Shown piece after piece: positions 1-5,957 of a stretch of 8,461 nt of DNA (positions are counted from its first letter, which is position 1; each line of letters opens with the position of its first letter). The notes beneath the pieces are model-generated. The model did not search any database. It had not been told where the DNA came from and worked only from the letters and a program-made list of their open reading frames with translations. The DNA is from Bacillota bacterium (GTDB lineage: Bacteria > Bacillota_A > Clostridia > Peptostreptococcales > Anaerovoracaceae): the NCBI GenBank assembly GCA_017438085.1, contig JAFRWH010000028.1:1-8461 (forward strand). Reading direction: 5' to 3'. A program made the translations under genes and the position numbers.

Positions 1-1
1 T

Positions 2-319
2 CAGCTGATAATCAACGGCGAGAGCCGCGAGATGAACGGACAGGGCAGCGGACTCAATCCAAGGACCGCTATTGGCCAGAGGGCGGACGGCTCGGTGCTG
101 CTCTTCGTGACCGACGGCCGCGGCAAGGCAGGCCACCTTGGCGCTTCCAGCGGAGACCTGATCTCCGTCATGGAACAGTATGGCGCAGTGAACGCAGCAA
201 ATCTGGACGGCGGCAGCTCCTCCTGCATGTGGTACAACGGAGAATACCTTATGACCTCCGTCACCTTCTACTACAGCAACTCTTCCTGGAAGCTCCCGGC
301 GGGCTTCGTGGTCCACTAA
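2..319 (+). CDS. Phosphodiester glycosidase (NAGPA-like) family protein, C-terminal part; 5' end outside window
   Basis: The reading frame is open from the left edge and ends at TAA 317-319, so only the last 105 residues are seen. The hallmark stretches of the phosphodiester glycosidase (NAGPA, Pfam DUF2233-type) domain are present: NPRTAIGQ, then GSVLLFVTDGR, a DLISVMEQYGAVNAANLDGG segment, and SSSCMWYNGE, followed by a short C-terminal tail ending FVVH. In the mammalian uncovering enzyme this fold cleaves a GlcNAc-1-phosphodiester. Bacterial relatives are usually secreted or membrane proteins linked to cell-wall or exopolysaccharide chemistry, and their substrates are mostly unknown. The N-terminus, any signal peptide and any extra domains cannot be judged. 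A strong terminator follows directly, so the gene probably belongs to a transcription unit separate from the sugar-uptake genes downstream. The family call is confident; the physiological role is not. Confidence 0.85.
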   Translation, partial: QLIINGESREMNGQGSGLNPRTAIGQRADGSVLLFVTDGRGKAGHLGASSGDLISVMEQYGAVNAANLDGGSSSCMWYNGEYLMTSVTFYYSNSSWKLPAGFVVH

Positions 320-330
320 ATAATAAAACT

Positions 331-358
331 TTAACACACTCCGTTTATGTGCTAATAT
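331..358 (+). promoter_or_regulatory. Candidate promoter for the amylase-galactanase unit, nested in the upstream terminator
   Basis: TTAACA at 331-336 (5 of 6 matches to TTGACA) is followed after 16 bases by TAATAT at 353-358 (4 of 6 matches to TATAAT). A TG at 350-351 in the extended -10 position strengthens it. The predicted start near 365 lies downstream of the 5' terminator arm, so the new RNA could not form the terminator hairpin. This is a consensus match only. No clearer -10 is visible between 381 and 423. Confidence 0.45.
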
Positions 359-380
359 TTAGCTGTAAACGGGGTTTTTT
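338..380 (+). terminator. Intrinsic terminator after the phosphodiester glycosidase gene
   Basis: The arm CCGTTTA (341-347) pairs with TAAACGG (366-372), extended outward by T-G and C-G pairs. A second inner stem, GCTAA (351-355) with TTAGC (359-363), has a TAT loop. The hairpin is followed by TTTTTT at 375-380. It lies 20-60 bases after the stop codon, as expected for a Rho-independent terminator. Confidence 0.85.
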
Positions 381-423
381 GCTGCATCTGACGTGCAAAA
401 GCCTGATATCCATGAGGAATACG

Positions 424-2148
424 ATGATGAAAAATATAATAAAAGCATTTTCCGTCCTTCTGGTTCTGGCGCTCCTTATGGGACTGGCCGGCTGCGGAAA
501 AAAGGAAGAACCGGTGGTGATGAGCAGTCCCGGCGGTCTCTATAAAGTGGACAAAAGCGGCGAAGCCATCATTGACGATGTGGATCTGAGCGCATTGGGA
601 CTGTATGAAGCCAATAAGGACAGCCTGACCCCTGCAGAGGACAATGCGAGAGTCTTCTACGAGATCTTCGTGGGCTCCTTCTCCGATTCCAACGAAGATG
701 GCATCGGAGATCTGAAGGGCATCATAAACCGTCTGGACTACCTGAACGACGGTGACCCCAAGTCCGGCAAAAGCCTTGGAATAGAAGGGATCTGGCTCAC
801 CCCCATCTTCACATCCAGAAGCTATCACAAATACGATGTCAACGACTATTACGAGATCGATCCCGAGTTCGGGAGCATGGAGGACCTGAAGGCCCTTATC
901 GAGGGCTGCCATCAGCGGGGCATCAAGCTGATCCTGGACCTGGTCATCAACCACACCGGAAGTTCAAATCCCTGGTACCTGTCATTCATAAAGGCGCACA
1001 GAAGCGAAGACAAAAGCGATCTCTACTACGATTTCTACAGCTACTACCGGCAGGGATCGGAAGTTCCCGCAGGAAAGAGCTTTACGCAGATCGCCGGCAC
1101 TGATGTCTATGTTGAATGCAATTTCGACAGCAGCATGCCGGAGCTCAACTACGACGATGCAGATGTGCGTCGGGCGGTGCTTGATGTAGCTAAATACTAC
1201 CTTGATCTCGGCGTTGATGGCTTCCGCTTCGATGCCGCCAAGTACCTTTACTTCGGCGATACTCAGAAGAATGTGGACTTCTGGAAATGGTACATCGCCG
1301 AGCTGAAAAAGATAAAGCCGGACATCTATACCGTAGCCGAGGTCTGGGACAGCGACAGCACTACCGACAAATTTTTCGAAGCTCTGAACTGCTTCAACTT
1401 CTCCATGTGCCAGACCAACGGCATGATAGCCGATGTGGCCAAGGCGGGTGATGCCAACAGGCTCACAAATTATGTGGAGCAGTACGTCAATAATATGAAG
1501 AAGCTGAGGGACGACGCCATGATACTGCCCTTCATTTCCAATCACGACATGGACAGGGCTGCGGGTTATCTGACGCCGGCTACCTGGAACGCTCAGTTTG
1601 CAGCGAATCTGTACATACTTGGCCCCGGCTCCCCCTTCATCTACTACGGCGAGGAGATAGGCCTGAGAGGCTCCAGAGGCGGCGAGCAGACTGATGCAAA
1701 CCGCAGGCTGCACATGATATGGGGTGACGGCGATACCGTAAAGGACCCGGAGGGCAGCACCTATTCGGCGGACAATCAGCTGAAGGACGGCGTGGACGTG
1801 CAGAAAGCAGCAGATGACAGCCTTCTGAATTACTACAAGAAGCTGATAATGATAAGAACTGCAAATCCGGAGATCGCAAGAGGTACATACAAGGCTGTAA
1901 AGCTGAGTGATACCAAGGTCTCCGGCTTCATTTCCACATGGAAGGACAGCAGCGTGCTGGTGCTTCACAATCCCTCGAACAGCGCAAAAACAGTGGATCT
2001 GTCGGCGATAGGCAGCGGCAGCTTTACGGTTCTTAAAAACTTTATCGGTGAAGGCGGCGCTTCGGTGGAGGGCGGCACTCTTACCCTGGACAGCCACACC
2101 AGCTGCGTGCTCAGAAAACCCGGAGCCATATTTGCAGGCGGAAACTAA
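424..2148 (+). CDS. GH13 alpha-amylase family lipoprotein
   Basis: This encodes a 574-residue glycoside hydrolase predicted to cleave alpha-1,4 linkages in starch or maltodextrin at the outer cell surface. Residues 1-24 are a lipoprotein signal peptide with lipobox LAGC and lipidated Cys24. The GH13 barrel starts near residue 73. It has a calcium-type motif DSNEDGIGD (88-96), region I DLVINH (172-177), region V MPELN (238-242), region II GFRFDA with nucleophile Asp270, region III with acid/base Glu306 (AEVWD), and region IV with His374-Asp375 (SNHD). All catalytic residues are intact. A C-terminal beta domain of about 85 residues closes the protein. MPELN and the overall layout suggest the intermediate oligo-1,6-glucosidase/neopullulanase-like group (possibly GH13_36), which is tentative. 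Start choice: TGAGGAA at 413-419 precedes tandem ATGs at 424 and 427, and either fits; the frame stays open upstream but without a signal peptide. It is followed after 22 bases by the galactanase fusion gene, probably co-transcribed. Confidence 0.92.
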   Translation: MMKNIIKAFSVLLVLALLMGLAGCGKKEEPVVMSSPGGLYKVDKSGEAIIDDVDLSALGLYEANKDSLTPAEDNARVFYEIFVGSFSDSNEDGIGDLKGIINRLDYLNDGDPKSGKSLGIEGIWLTPIFTSRSYHKYDVNDYYEIDPEFGSMEDLKALIEGCHQRGIKLILDLVINHTGSSNPWYLSFIKAHRSEDKSDLYYDFYSYYRQGSEVPAGKSFTQIAGTDVYVECNFDSSMPELNYDDADVRRAVLDVAKYYLDLGVDGFRFDAAKYLYFGDTQKNVDFWKWYIAELKKIKPDIYTVAEVWDSDSTTDKFFEALNCFNFSMCQTNGMIADVAKAGDANRLTNYVEQYVNNMKKLRDDAMILPFISNHDMDRAAGYLTPATWNAQFAANLYILGPGSPFIYYGEEIGLRGSRGGEQTDANRRLHMIWGDGDTVKDPEGSTYSADNQLKDGVDVQKAADDSLLNYYKKLIMIRTANPEIARGTYKAVKLSDTKVSGFISTWKDSSVLVLHNPSNSAKTVDLSAIGSGSFTVLKNFIGEGGASVEGGTLTLDSHTSCVLRKPGAIFAGGN

Positions 2149-2170
2149 AGAATCAAACAAATCACGATAA

Positions 2171-4123
2171 ATGGAGTTTTACAGCAGCGAGGAGATCAAG
2201 GCTCAAAGGGGCATAAGAGAAGGGTATAAGAAGGCGGCATGGGCGGTGAGCGCGCTGGCCGCCTTGTTTTGCGTGATTCTGTTTGTACGGGTGAATCCAC
2301 TGAATGAGGGCCTCTTCCGCATCATGGCCTGCATTGCCGCAAGCCTCGCGGGCTGCTTCGACATCTACGTGGCCAGCTTCATAATGCCCTATCTCAGGCC
2401 CAAAACAGATGACAGGACCCTCAGCCGCAGGATCCTCCGGGTCCTCTCGAACATCCTTCACCAGACCCACATGTACGCCATATGCATCATCGTTTTGTCC
2501 CTTATCATCTCCTTCATCTTCAACGCTTTGACGGACGCATCGCCAGAAAAAAAGATAGAGATCTATATAGACGCGCCGAAGGTCGACGAGGCTCAGCTGG
2601 AGTACGAGCTTGACAAGGACCTGCCCGAGGGCATAAAGCTGGTGAAGGTCCACCGCTTCGACTACGATATGTTCGGCATCCATCAGGAGGGCACAGCGGA
2701 TATCTACGTGCTCAAAGCAGCGGATGCAGAAGAGTATCTGGGAGGCTTTGCCCCTCTGGATGAGTCCACAGGCATCAGCCGGCTGGAGCTTTTCGCAACA
2801 GACTTCGCCCCCGTCTTCGACATTGACGGGATCCCCTACGGCTACCGCATCCCGGCGGCCTTTTCCGATGATATTGCTGGAAGAGGCCCGGATTACGTGC
2901 TCTGCTTCGGTAAGAACGGACTGCACCAGAGAAGGGGCGGCGCTGCAGTTAAGGTGGCTGTGAAGTTTATAGGACTCATGTATGAAAGATCTATGGAAAG
3001 CTTAAGAAAGAACTTCATCCTTGGCATGGACGCATCCTCGGTGCCTGCAGAGGAGGCCGGCGGCGTAAAATATTACGGCTTTGATGGCAGCGAACAGGAC
3101 GTTTTCCGGACCCTGGCAGACTGCGGGATCAACTATATCCGGGTACGCATCTGGAACGACCCATATGACAGGGACGGCAACGGTTACGGCGGCGGAAACT
3201 GCGACACGGATACCGCTGTTCTGATCGGAAAAAGAGCAGCAAAGTGCGGCATGAAGCTGCTGGCAGATTTCCATTATTCGGACTTCTGGGCGGACCCGGG
3301 AAAACAGATGGCCCCTAAAGCCTGGAAAGACTATGACATGGATCAGAAGGCGGAGGCCGTATACGAATACACCCGGGACAGCCTGAAAAAGCTCCGGACA
3401 GCAGGCGTGGACGTGGGCATGGTCCAAGTGGGCAACGAGACCAACGGAGCCCTCTGCGGCGAGACCGACTGGGAGAACATCTGCCGCCTTATGAATGCAG
3501 GCTCCAAGGCTGTCAGGGAAGTATATCCCAATGCTCTTGTGGCCCTCCACTTTGCGAACCCGGAGAAAACGAGCACTATAAAAAGCTATGCCTTTATGGC
3601 TGACCAGTACGGCGTGGACTACGATGTCTTCGGCGTTTCTTATTATCCCTTCTGGCACGGGACGCTGGAGAACCTTTCCGAGCTTCTGTCTTATGTTTCC
3701 GAAAAGTACGGCAAAAGGGTGATGGTCATGGAGACCTCCTACGCCTATACTCCGGAGGATACGGACTTTTTCTCAAACACCATCAGCAGCTCCTCCGATG
3801 CAGCGAAGCCCTATCCCTACAGCGTTCAGGGGCAGGCAGAAAGCATTTCCGATGTTATACGCACCGTGGCGGGTATAGATGGAGGCATAGGTGTCTGCTA
3901 CTGGGAGGGCTGCTGGATAAGTGTGGGCGGCAGCTCCAGGTCTGAAAATCAGAAGCTTTGGGAGAGCTTCGGCTCCGGCTGGGCTTCAAGCTTTGCGGCG
4001 GAATACGACCCGGATGATGCGGGGCGCTGGTACGGCGGCTGCGCAGTGGACAATCAGGCTCTTTTCGATGCAGAAGGCCGCCCCCTGGAGTCCCTCAAGG
4101 CATTCAGGAACGCCCTGCCATAA
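2171..4123 (+). CDS. Membrane-anchored GH53 arabinogalactan endo-beta-1,4-galactanase with an unrecognised N-terminal domain
   Basis: This is a 650-residue fusion. Residues 1-21 are basic and probably cytoplasmic. Hydrophobic segments lie at about 22-41, 50-73 and 99-119, with a basic loop (76-90) between the last two, so the positive-inside rule puts the rest outside the cell. Residues 120-270 form a mixed alpha/beta-looking domain that I do not recognise; a solute-binding-protein-like half is one possibility. Residues 282-648 are a full-length GH53 domain: FILGMDASS opening, IRVRIWNDPYD, LLADFHYSDFWADP, acid/base Glu423 in GNETNG, and nucleophile Glu521 in METSYAYT. GH53 enzymes cut beta-1,4-galactan in type I arabinogalactan. 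ATG 2171 is the first possible start because TAA lies directly before it at 2168-2170. No Shine-Dalgarno is visible, so translation may depend on coupling to the amylase stop 22 bases upstream. The frame is unbroken across the domain junction, and separate internal starts (2978, 2993) lack good ribosome sites. The GH53 call is firm; the N-terminal role is unknown. Confidence 0.9.
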   Translation: MEFYSSEEIKAQRGIREGYKKAAWAVSALAALFCVILFVRVNPLNEGLFRIMACIAASLAGCFDIYVASFIMPYLRPKTDDRTLSRRILRVLSNILHQTHMYAICIIVLSLIISFIFNALTDASPEKKIEIYIDAPKVDEAQLEYELDKDLPEGIKLVKVHRFDYDMFGIHQEGTADIYVLKAADAEEYLGGFAPLDESTGISRLELFATDFAPVFDIDGIPYGYRIPAAFSDDIAGRGPDYVLCFGKNGLHQRRGGAAVKVAVKFIGLMYERSMESLRKNFILGMDASSVPAEEAGGVKYYGFDGSEQDVFRTLADCGINYIRVRIWNDPYDRDGNGYGGGNCDTDTAVLIGKRAAKCGMKLLADFHYSDFWADPGKQMAPKAWKDYDMDQKAEAVYEYTRDSLKKLRTAGVDVGMVQVGNETNGALCGETDWENICRLMNAGSKAVREVYPNALVALHFANPEKTSTIKSYAFMADQYGVDYDVFGVSYYPFWHGTLENLSELLSYVSEKYGKRVMVMETSYAYTPEDTDFFSNTISSSSDAAKPYPYSVQGQAESISDVIRTVAGIDGGIGVCYWEGCWISVGGSSRSENQKLWESFGSGWASSFAAEYDPDDAGRWYGGCAVDNQALFDAEGRPLESLKAFRNALP

Positions 4124-4170
4124 GCTGCGTTTTATAGCAACATAAGCAATCGTTCAATTCTGTTTATAAT
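4119..4170 (+). promoter_or_regulatory. Upstream promoter candidate with a direct repeat CATAAGC
   Basis: CATAAGC occurs at 4119-4125 and again at 4141-4147, exactly 22 bp (two helical turns) apart, each followed two or three bases later by CGTT. A perfect -10 hexamer TATAAT lies at 4165-4170. The second repeat copy sits exactly where a -35 would be, and no good -35 is present. This arrangement would suit an activator binding directly repeated sites, as AraC-type regulators do, but that is inference. Confidence 0.4.
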
Positions 4171-4192
4171 ATGATATTTAATTAACAATTTT

Positions 4193-4241
4193 TTGATAGC
4201 TGAAAAATTAAACGTATCCAGTTCATAAAACAGAGTATAAT
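4193..4241 (+). promoter_or_regulatory. Second promoter candidate for the sugar-binding protein gene
   Basis: A second perfect TATAAT lies at 4236-4241, 76 bases before the start codon. At 17-bp spacing the -35 position (4213-4218, CGTATC) is poor, so an activator may be needed. TTGATA at 4193-4198 resembles a -35 but is too far from this -10. It sits in an AT-rich inverted repeat (4187-4195 with 4201-4209). The whole stretch 4150-4250 is markedly AT-rich compared with the genes around it. Confidence 0.45.
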
Positions 4242-4252
4242 ATGAAACGTGA

Positions 4253-4279
4253 GGGGGTCAGGTTTTTTACCTGTCCCTT
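4253..4279 (+). promoter_or_regulatory. Stem-loop in the 5' leader of the binding-protein mRNA
   Basis: CAGGT (4259-4263) pairs with ACCTG (4269-4273) around a five-T loop. After one T-T mismatch, GGG (4255-4257) pairs with CCC (4275-4277), extended by two G-T pairs. It lies between the likely transcription start and the ribosome binding site AGGAGG (4302-4307). It lacks an immediate U tract (the T run is at 4295-4301), so it is not a normal terminator. mRNA stabilisation is the simplest guess. Confidence 0.4.
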
Positions 4280-4316
4280 GTCTATGAAAAAGGCTTTTTT
4301 TAGGAGGAAAGATTAT

Positions 4317-5879
4317 ATGAAAAAAGTTTTAGCACTGATGCTTGCTTTTGCCATGGTATTCTCTCTGGCAGCCTGCGGCGGAAATACTCCGGCCAACCAG
4401 GGCAGCAATGAACAGCCAAGCAATACAAGCAACACACCCAAAGATGATCCCAACAGCCTTGCAGGCGAATATGCAATCAAGGTATGGGCAGCTGAGGCAA
4501 ACATGGATCTGATGAAACGTCAGATCGAAGCATACAACAGCTCCAACGATCAGGGAATCAAGTTTACTGCCACCATCAACCCCAAGTCCGAGGCTGATGC
4601 AGGTACAGACATGATCACCGACATCGAAGCAGGTCCGGACCTCTACTGGTTCGCTCAGGACCAGTTCGCAAGACTGGTTCAGGCCGGCGCTCTTGCCAAG
4701 CTGGGCACCAAGGCCAGCGAGACCGTAGGCGCAGCCAACGACCCCGGCGTCGTAGCTGCAGGCTCCGTTGACGGAACGCTCTATGCATATCCTGCAACTG
4801 CAGATAACGGCTACTTCATGTATTACGACAAGAGCGTCATCCCCGACGCAGACGTGGACAGCCTGGAAGCTCTGGTAAAGGACTGCGAGGATGCTAAGAA
4901 GTTCTTCGCATTTGAGACCAAGACCGGCGGCTGGTACATCGCCTCCTGGTTCTTTGGAACCGGCTGCGTAAGCGAATGGCAGATGGATTCCGATGGCAAG
5001 TTCACCGGCGTCAAGGATACATTCAATTCACCTGCAGGTCTTGCTGCTGTTAAGGGCATGTACAAGCTGGTATCCAGCCCCTATTATGTAAGTTCTTCCG
5101 GCGCTGACCAGTTCGCTCAGGGCGCTGCCATAGTCGTTACCGGTACCTGGGCATATGAAGATGTAAAGAAGATCCTGGGCGACAACATGGGCGTTACAGA
5201 TCTTCCTTCCTTCAATGTAGACGGCAAGGATTATCATCTGGGCTCCTTCAACGGCTGCAAGCTGCTGGGCGTAAAGCCTCAGAGCGATGCCAAGAAGGCT
5301 GCTGCTCTGCACCTGCTGGCTCAGTATCTGACCGACTACGATCGTCAGATGGAAAGATTCAATGAACTCTCCTGGGGCCCTGCAAACCTGCAGGCTCAGG
5401 CTTCCGATGCTGTAAAGGCTAACCCCGGACTGGCTGCTCTGATCAAGCAGAATGCTTACTCCGTACCTCAGGGCCAGATCCACGGTTCCTGGTGGGATAT
5501 CTCCAAGGCCATCGGCGAAGACGTTCAGAATTCCGATGGTTCCGACGCTCAGCTGCAGGCTGCTCTGGACACCTACAAGTCCAAGATCGACGGCATCTTC
5601 TCCATGAGCGATGAAGTAAAGAACGCATTCACCGTTATCGGTGCAGTTGGCGGTTCCATGTGGGATAAGGACTTTCCGATGACCGAGACTGCTCCCGGAG
5701 TATGGAAGTCCAACGACAAGTTCGACCTGAAGGCCGGCGACGAGCTCAAGTGCCGTCAGGGTCTCTCCTGGGATGTTTCCTTCGGCAACGGCGGAGACAA
5801 CTTCAAGGTCGAGAAGGACGGAAACTACACCATCGTTCTGACACTTGACGGAGATACCGGAAGCGTATCCCTCGAGTAA
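4317..5879 (+). CDS. MalE-type sugar ABC transporter substrate-binding lipoprotein with C-terminal starch-binding-like domain
   Basis: This encodes a 520-residue extracellular lipoprotein that would capture oligosaccharides for the MalF/MalG permease encoded downstream. Residues 1-20 are a signal peptide ending in lipobox LAAC with Cys20. Residues 21-47 are a flexible linker rich in Asn, Ser, Thr, Pro and Gln. Residues about 50-430 are a complete cluster-B binding-protein fold, with a YAYPATADNGYFMYYDKS segment typical of MalE and a WGPAN motif near the C-terminal lobe. Residues about 435-520 add a beta-rich module with Trp449, Trp463 and Trp485, in the pattern VIGAVGG..W..D.PM......VW......L.AGDE.K.R....W, which resembles SusE/SusF-type starch-binding domains. 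Start ATG 4317 has AGGAGG 9 bases ahead; the upstream in-frame ATG 4242 would bury the signal peptide. Ligand is likely maltodextrin, with galacto-oligosaccharide the alternative given the GH53 neighbour. The gene is bracketed by its own promoter region and a terminator, and its codon use is highly biased, suggesting strong expression. Confidence 0.9.
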   Translation: MKKVLALMLAFAMVFSLAACGGNTPANQGSNEQPSNTSNTPKDDPNSLAGEYAIKVWAAEANMDLMKRQIEAYNSSNDQGIKFTATINPKSEADAGTDMITDIEAGPDLYWFAQDQFARLVQAGALAKLGTKASETVGAANDPGVVAAGSVDGTLYAYPATADNGYFMYYDKSVIPDADVDSLEALVKDCEDAKKFFAFETKTGGWYIASWFFGTGCVSEWQMDSDGKFTGVKDTFNSPAGLAAVKGMYKLVSSPYYVSSSGADQFAQGAAIVVTGTWAYEDVKKILGDNMGVTDLPSFNVDGKDYHLGSFNGCKLLGVKPQSDAKKAAALHLLAQYLTDYDRQMERFNELSWGPANLQAQASDAVKANPGLAALIKQNAYSVPQGQIHGSWWDISKAIGEDVQNSDGSDAQLQAALDTYKSKIDGIFSMSDEVKNAFTVIGAVGGSMWDKDFPMTETAPGVWKSNDKFDLKAGDELKCRQGLSWDVSFGNGGDNFKVEKDGNYTIVLTLDGDTGSVSLE

Positions 5880-5893
5880 TTGATATTGCATTG

Positions 5894-5930
5894 AAAGGCT
5901 TGGGTCCATTTACGGGCCCGGCCTTTTTTT
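5894..5930 (+). terminator. Intrinsic terminator between the binding-protein and permease genes
   Basis: AAAGGCT (5894-5900) pairs with GGCCTTT (5920-5926), with a bulged T at 5901. GGGTCC (5902-5907) then pairs with GGGCCC (5914-5919) around the loop ATTTAC. The hairpin runs into a T tract at 5924-5930. It sits inside an apparent operon, 15 bases after the stop and 27 before the permease start, so it probably acts as a partial terminator that keeps binding-protein mRNA more abundant than permease mRNA. Confidence 0.88.
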
Positions 5931-5957
5931 AGGATAATTTCGAAAGGAACAGATATC

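Noticed and set aside
982..2160. Long open frame (392 codons) on the minus strand opposite the amylase
   Set aside because: It lies antisense to a gene with all GH13 motifs, its translation shows no recognisable domain, and it reads as a composition-driven shadow of the + strand gene.
2960..3010. Possible boundary between two separate genes or a frameshift within the galactanase fusion
   Set aside because: The frame is continuous with no stop, and the in-frame ATGs at 2978 and 2993 lack a properly spaced ribosome site, so a single fused protein is the simpler reading.
4124..4150. Terminator after the galactanase gene
   Set aside because: No stable inverted repeat with a T tract is present; the sequence shows a direct repeat instead.
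4241..4256. Catabolite-repression (cre) site at TGAAACG
   Set aside because: The spacing between TG and CG is one base too short for the cre consensus and the right half does not match.
4253..4301. Transcription attenuator ahead of the binding-protein gene
   Set aside because: The T run is 17 bases beyond the hairpin, and the only stem next to it is five A-T pairs with a three-base loop, too weak to call a terminator.
4242..4316. In-frame upstream start ATG 4242 for the binding protein, or a leader peptide
   Set aside because: It has no ribosome site, overlaps the -10 hexamer, would place 25 residues before the lipoprotein signal, and has no stop before the main gene.
5028..5909. Open frame of 293 codons on the minus strand opposite the binding-protein gene
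   Set aside because: It is antisense to a clear MalE-type gene, crosses the terminator hairpin, and has no recognisable protein features.
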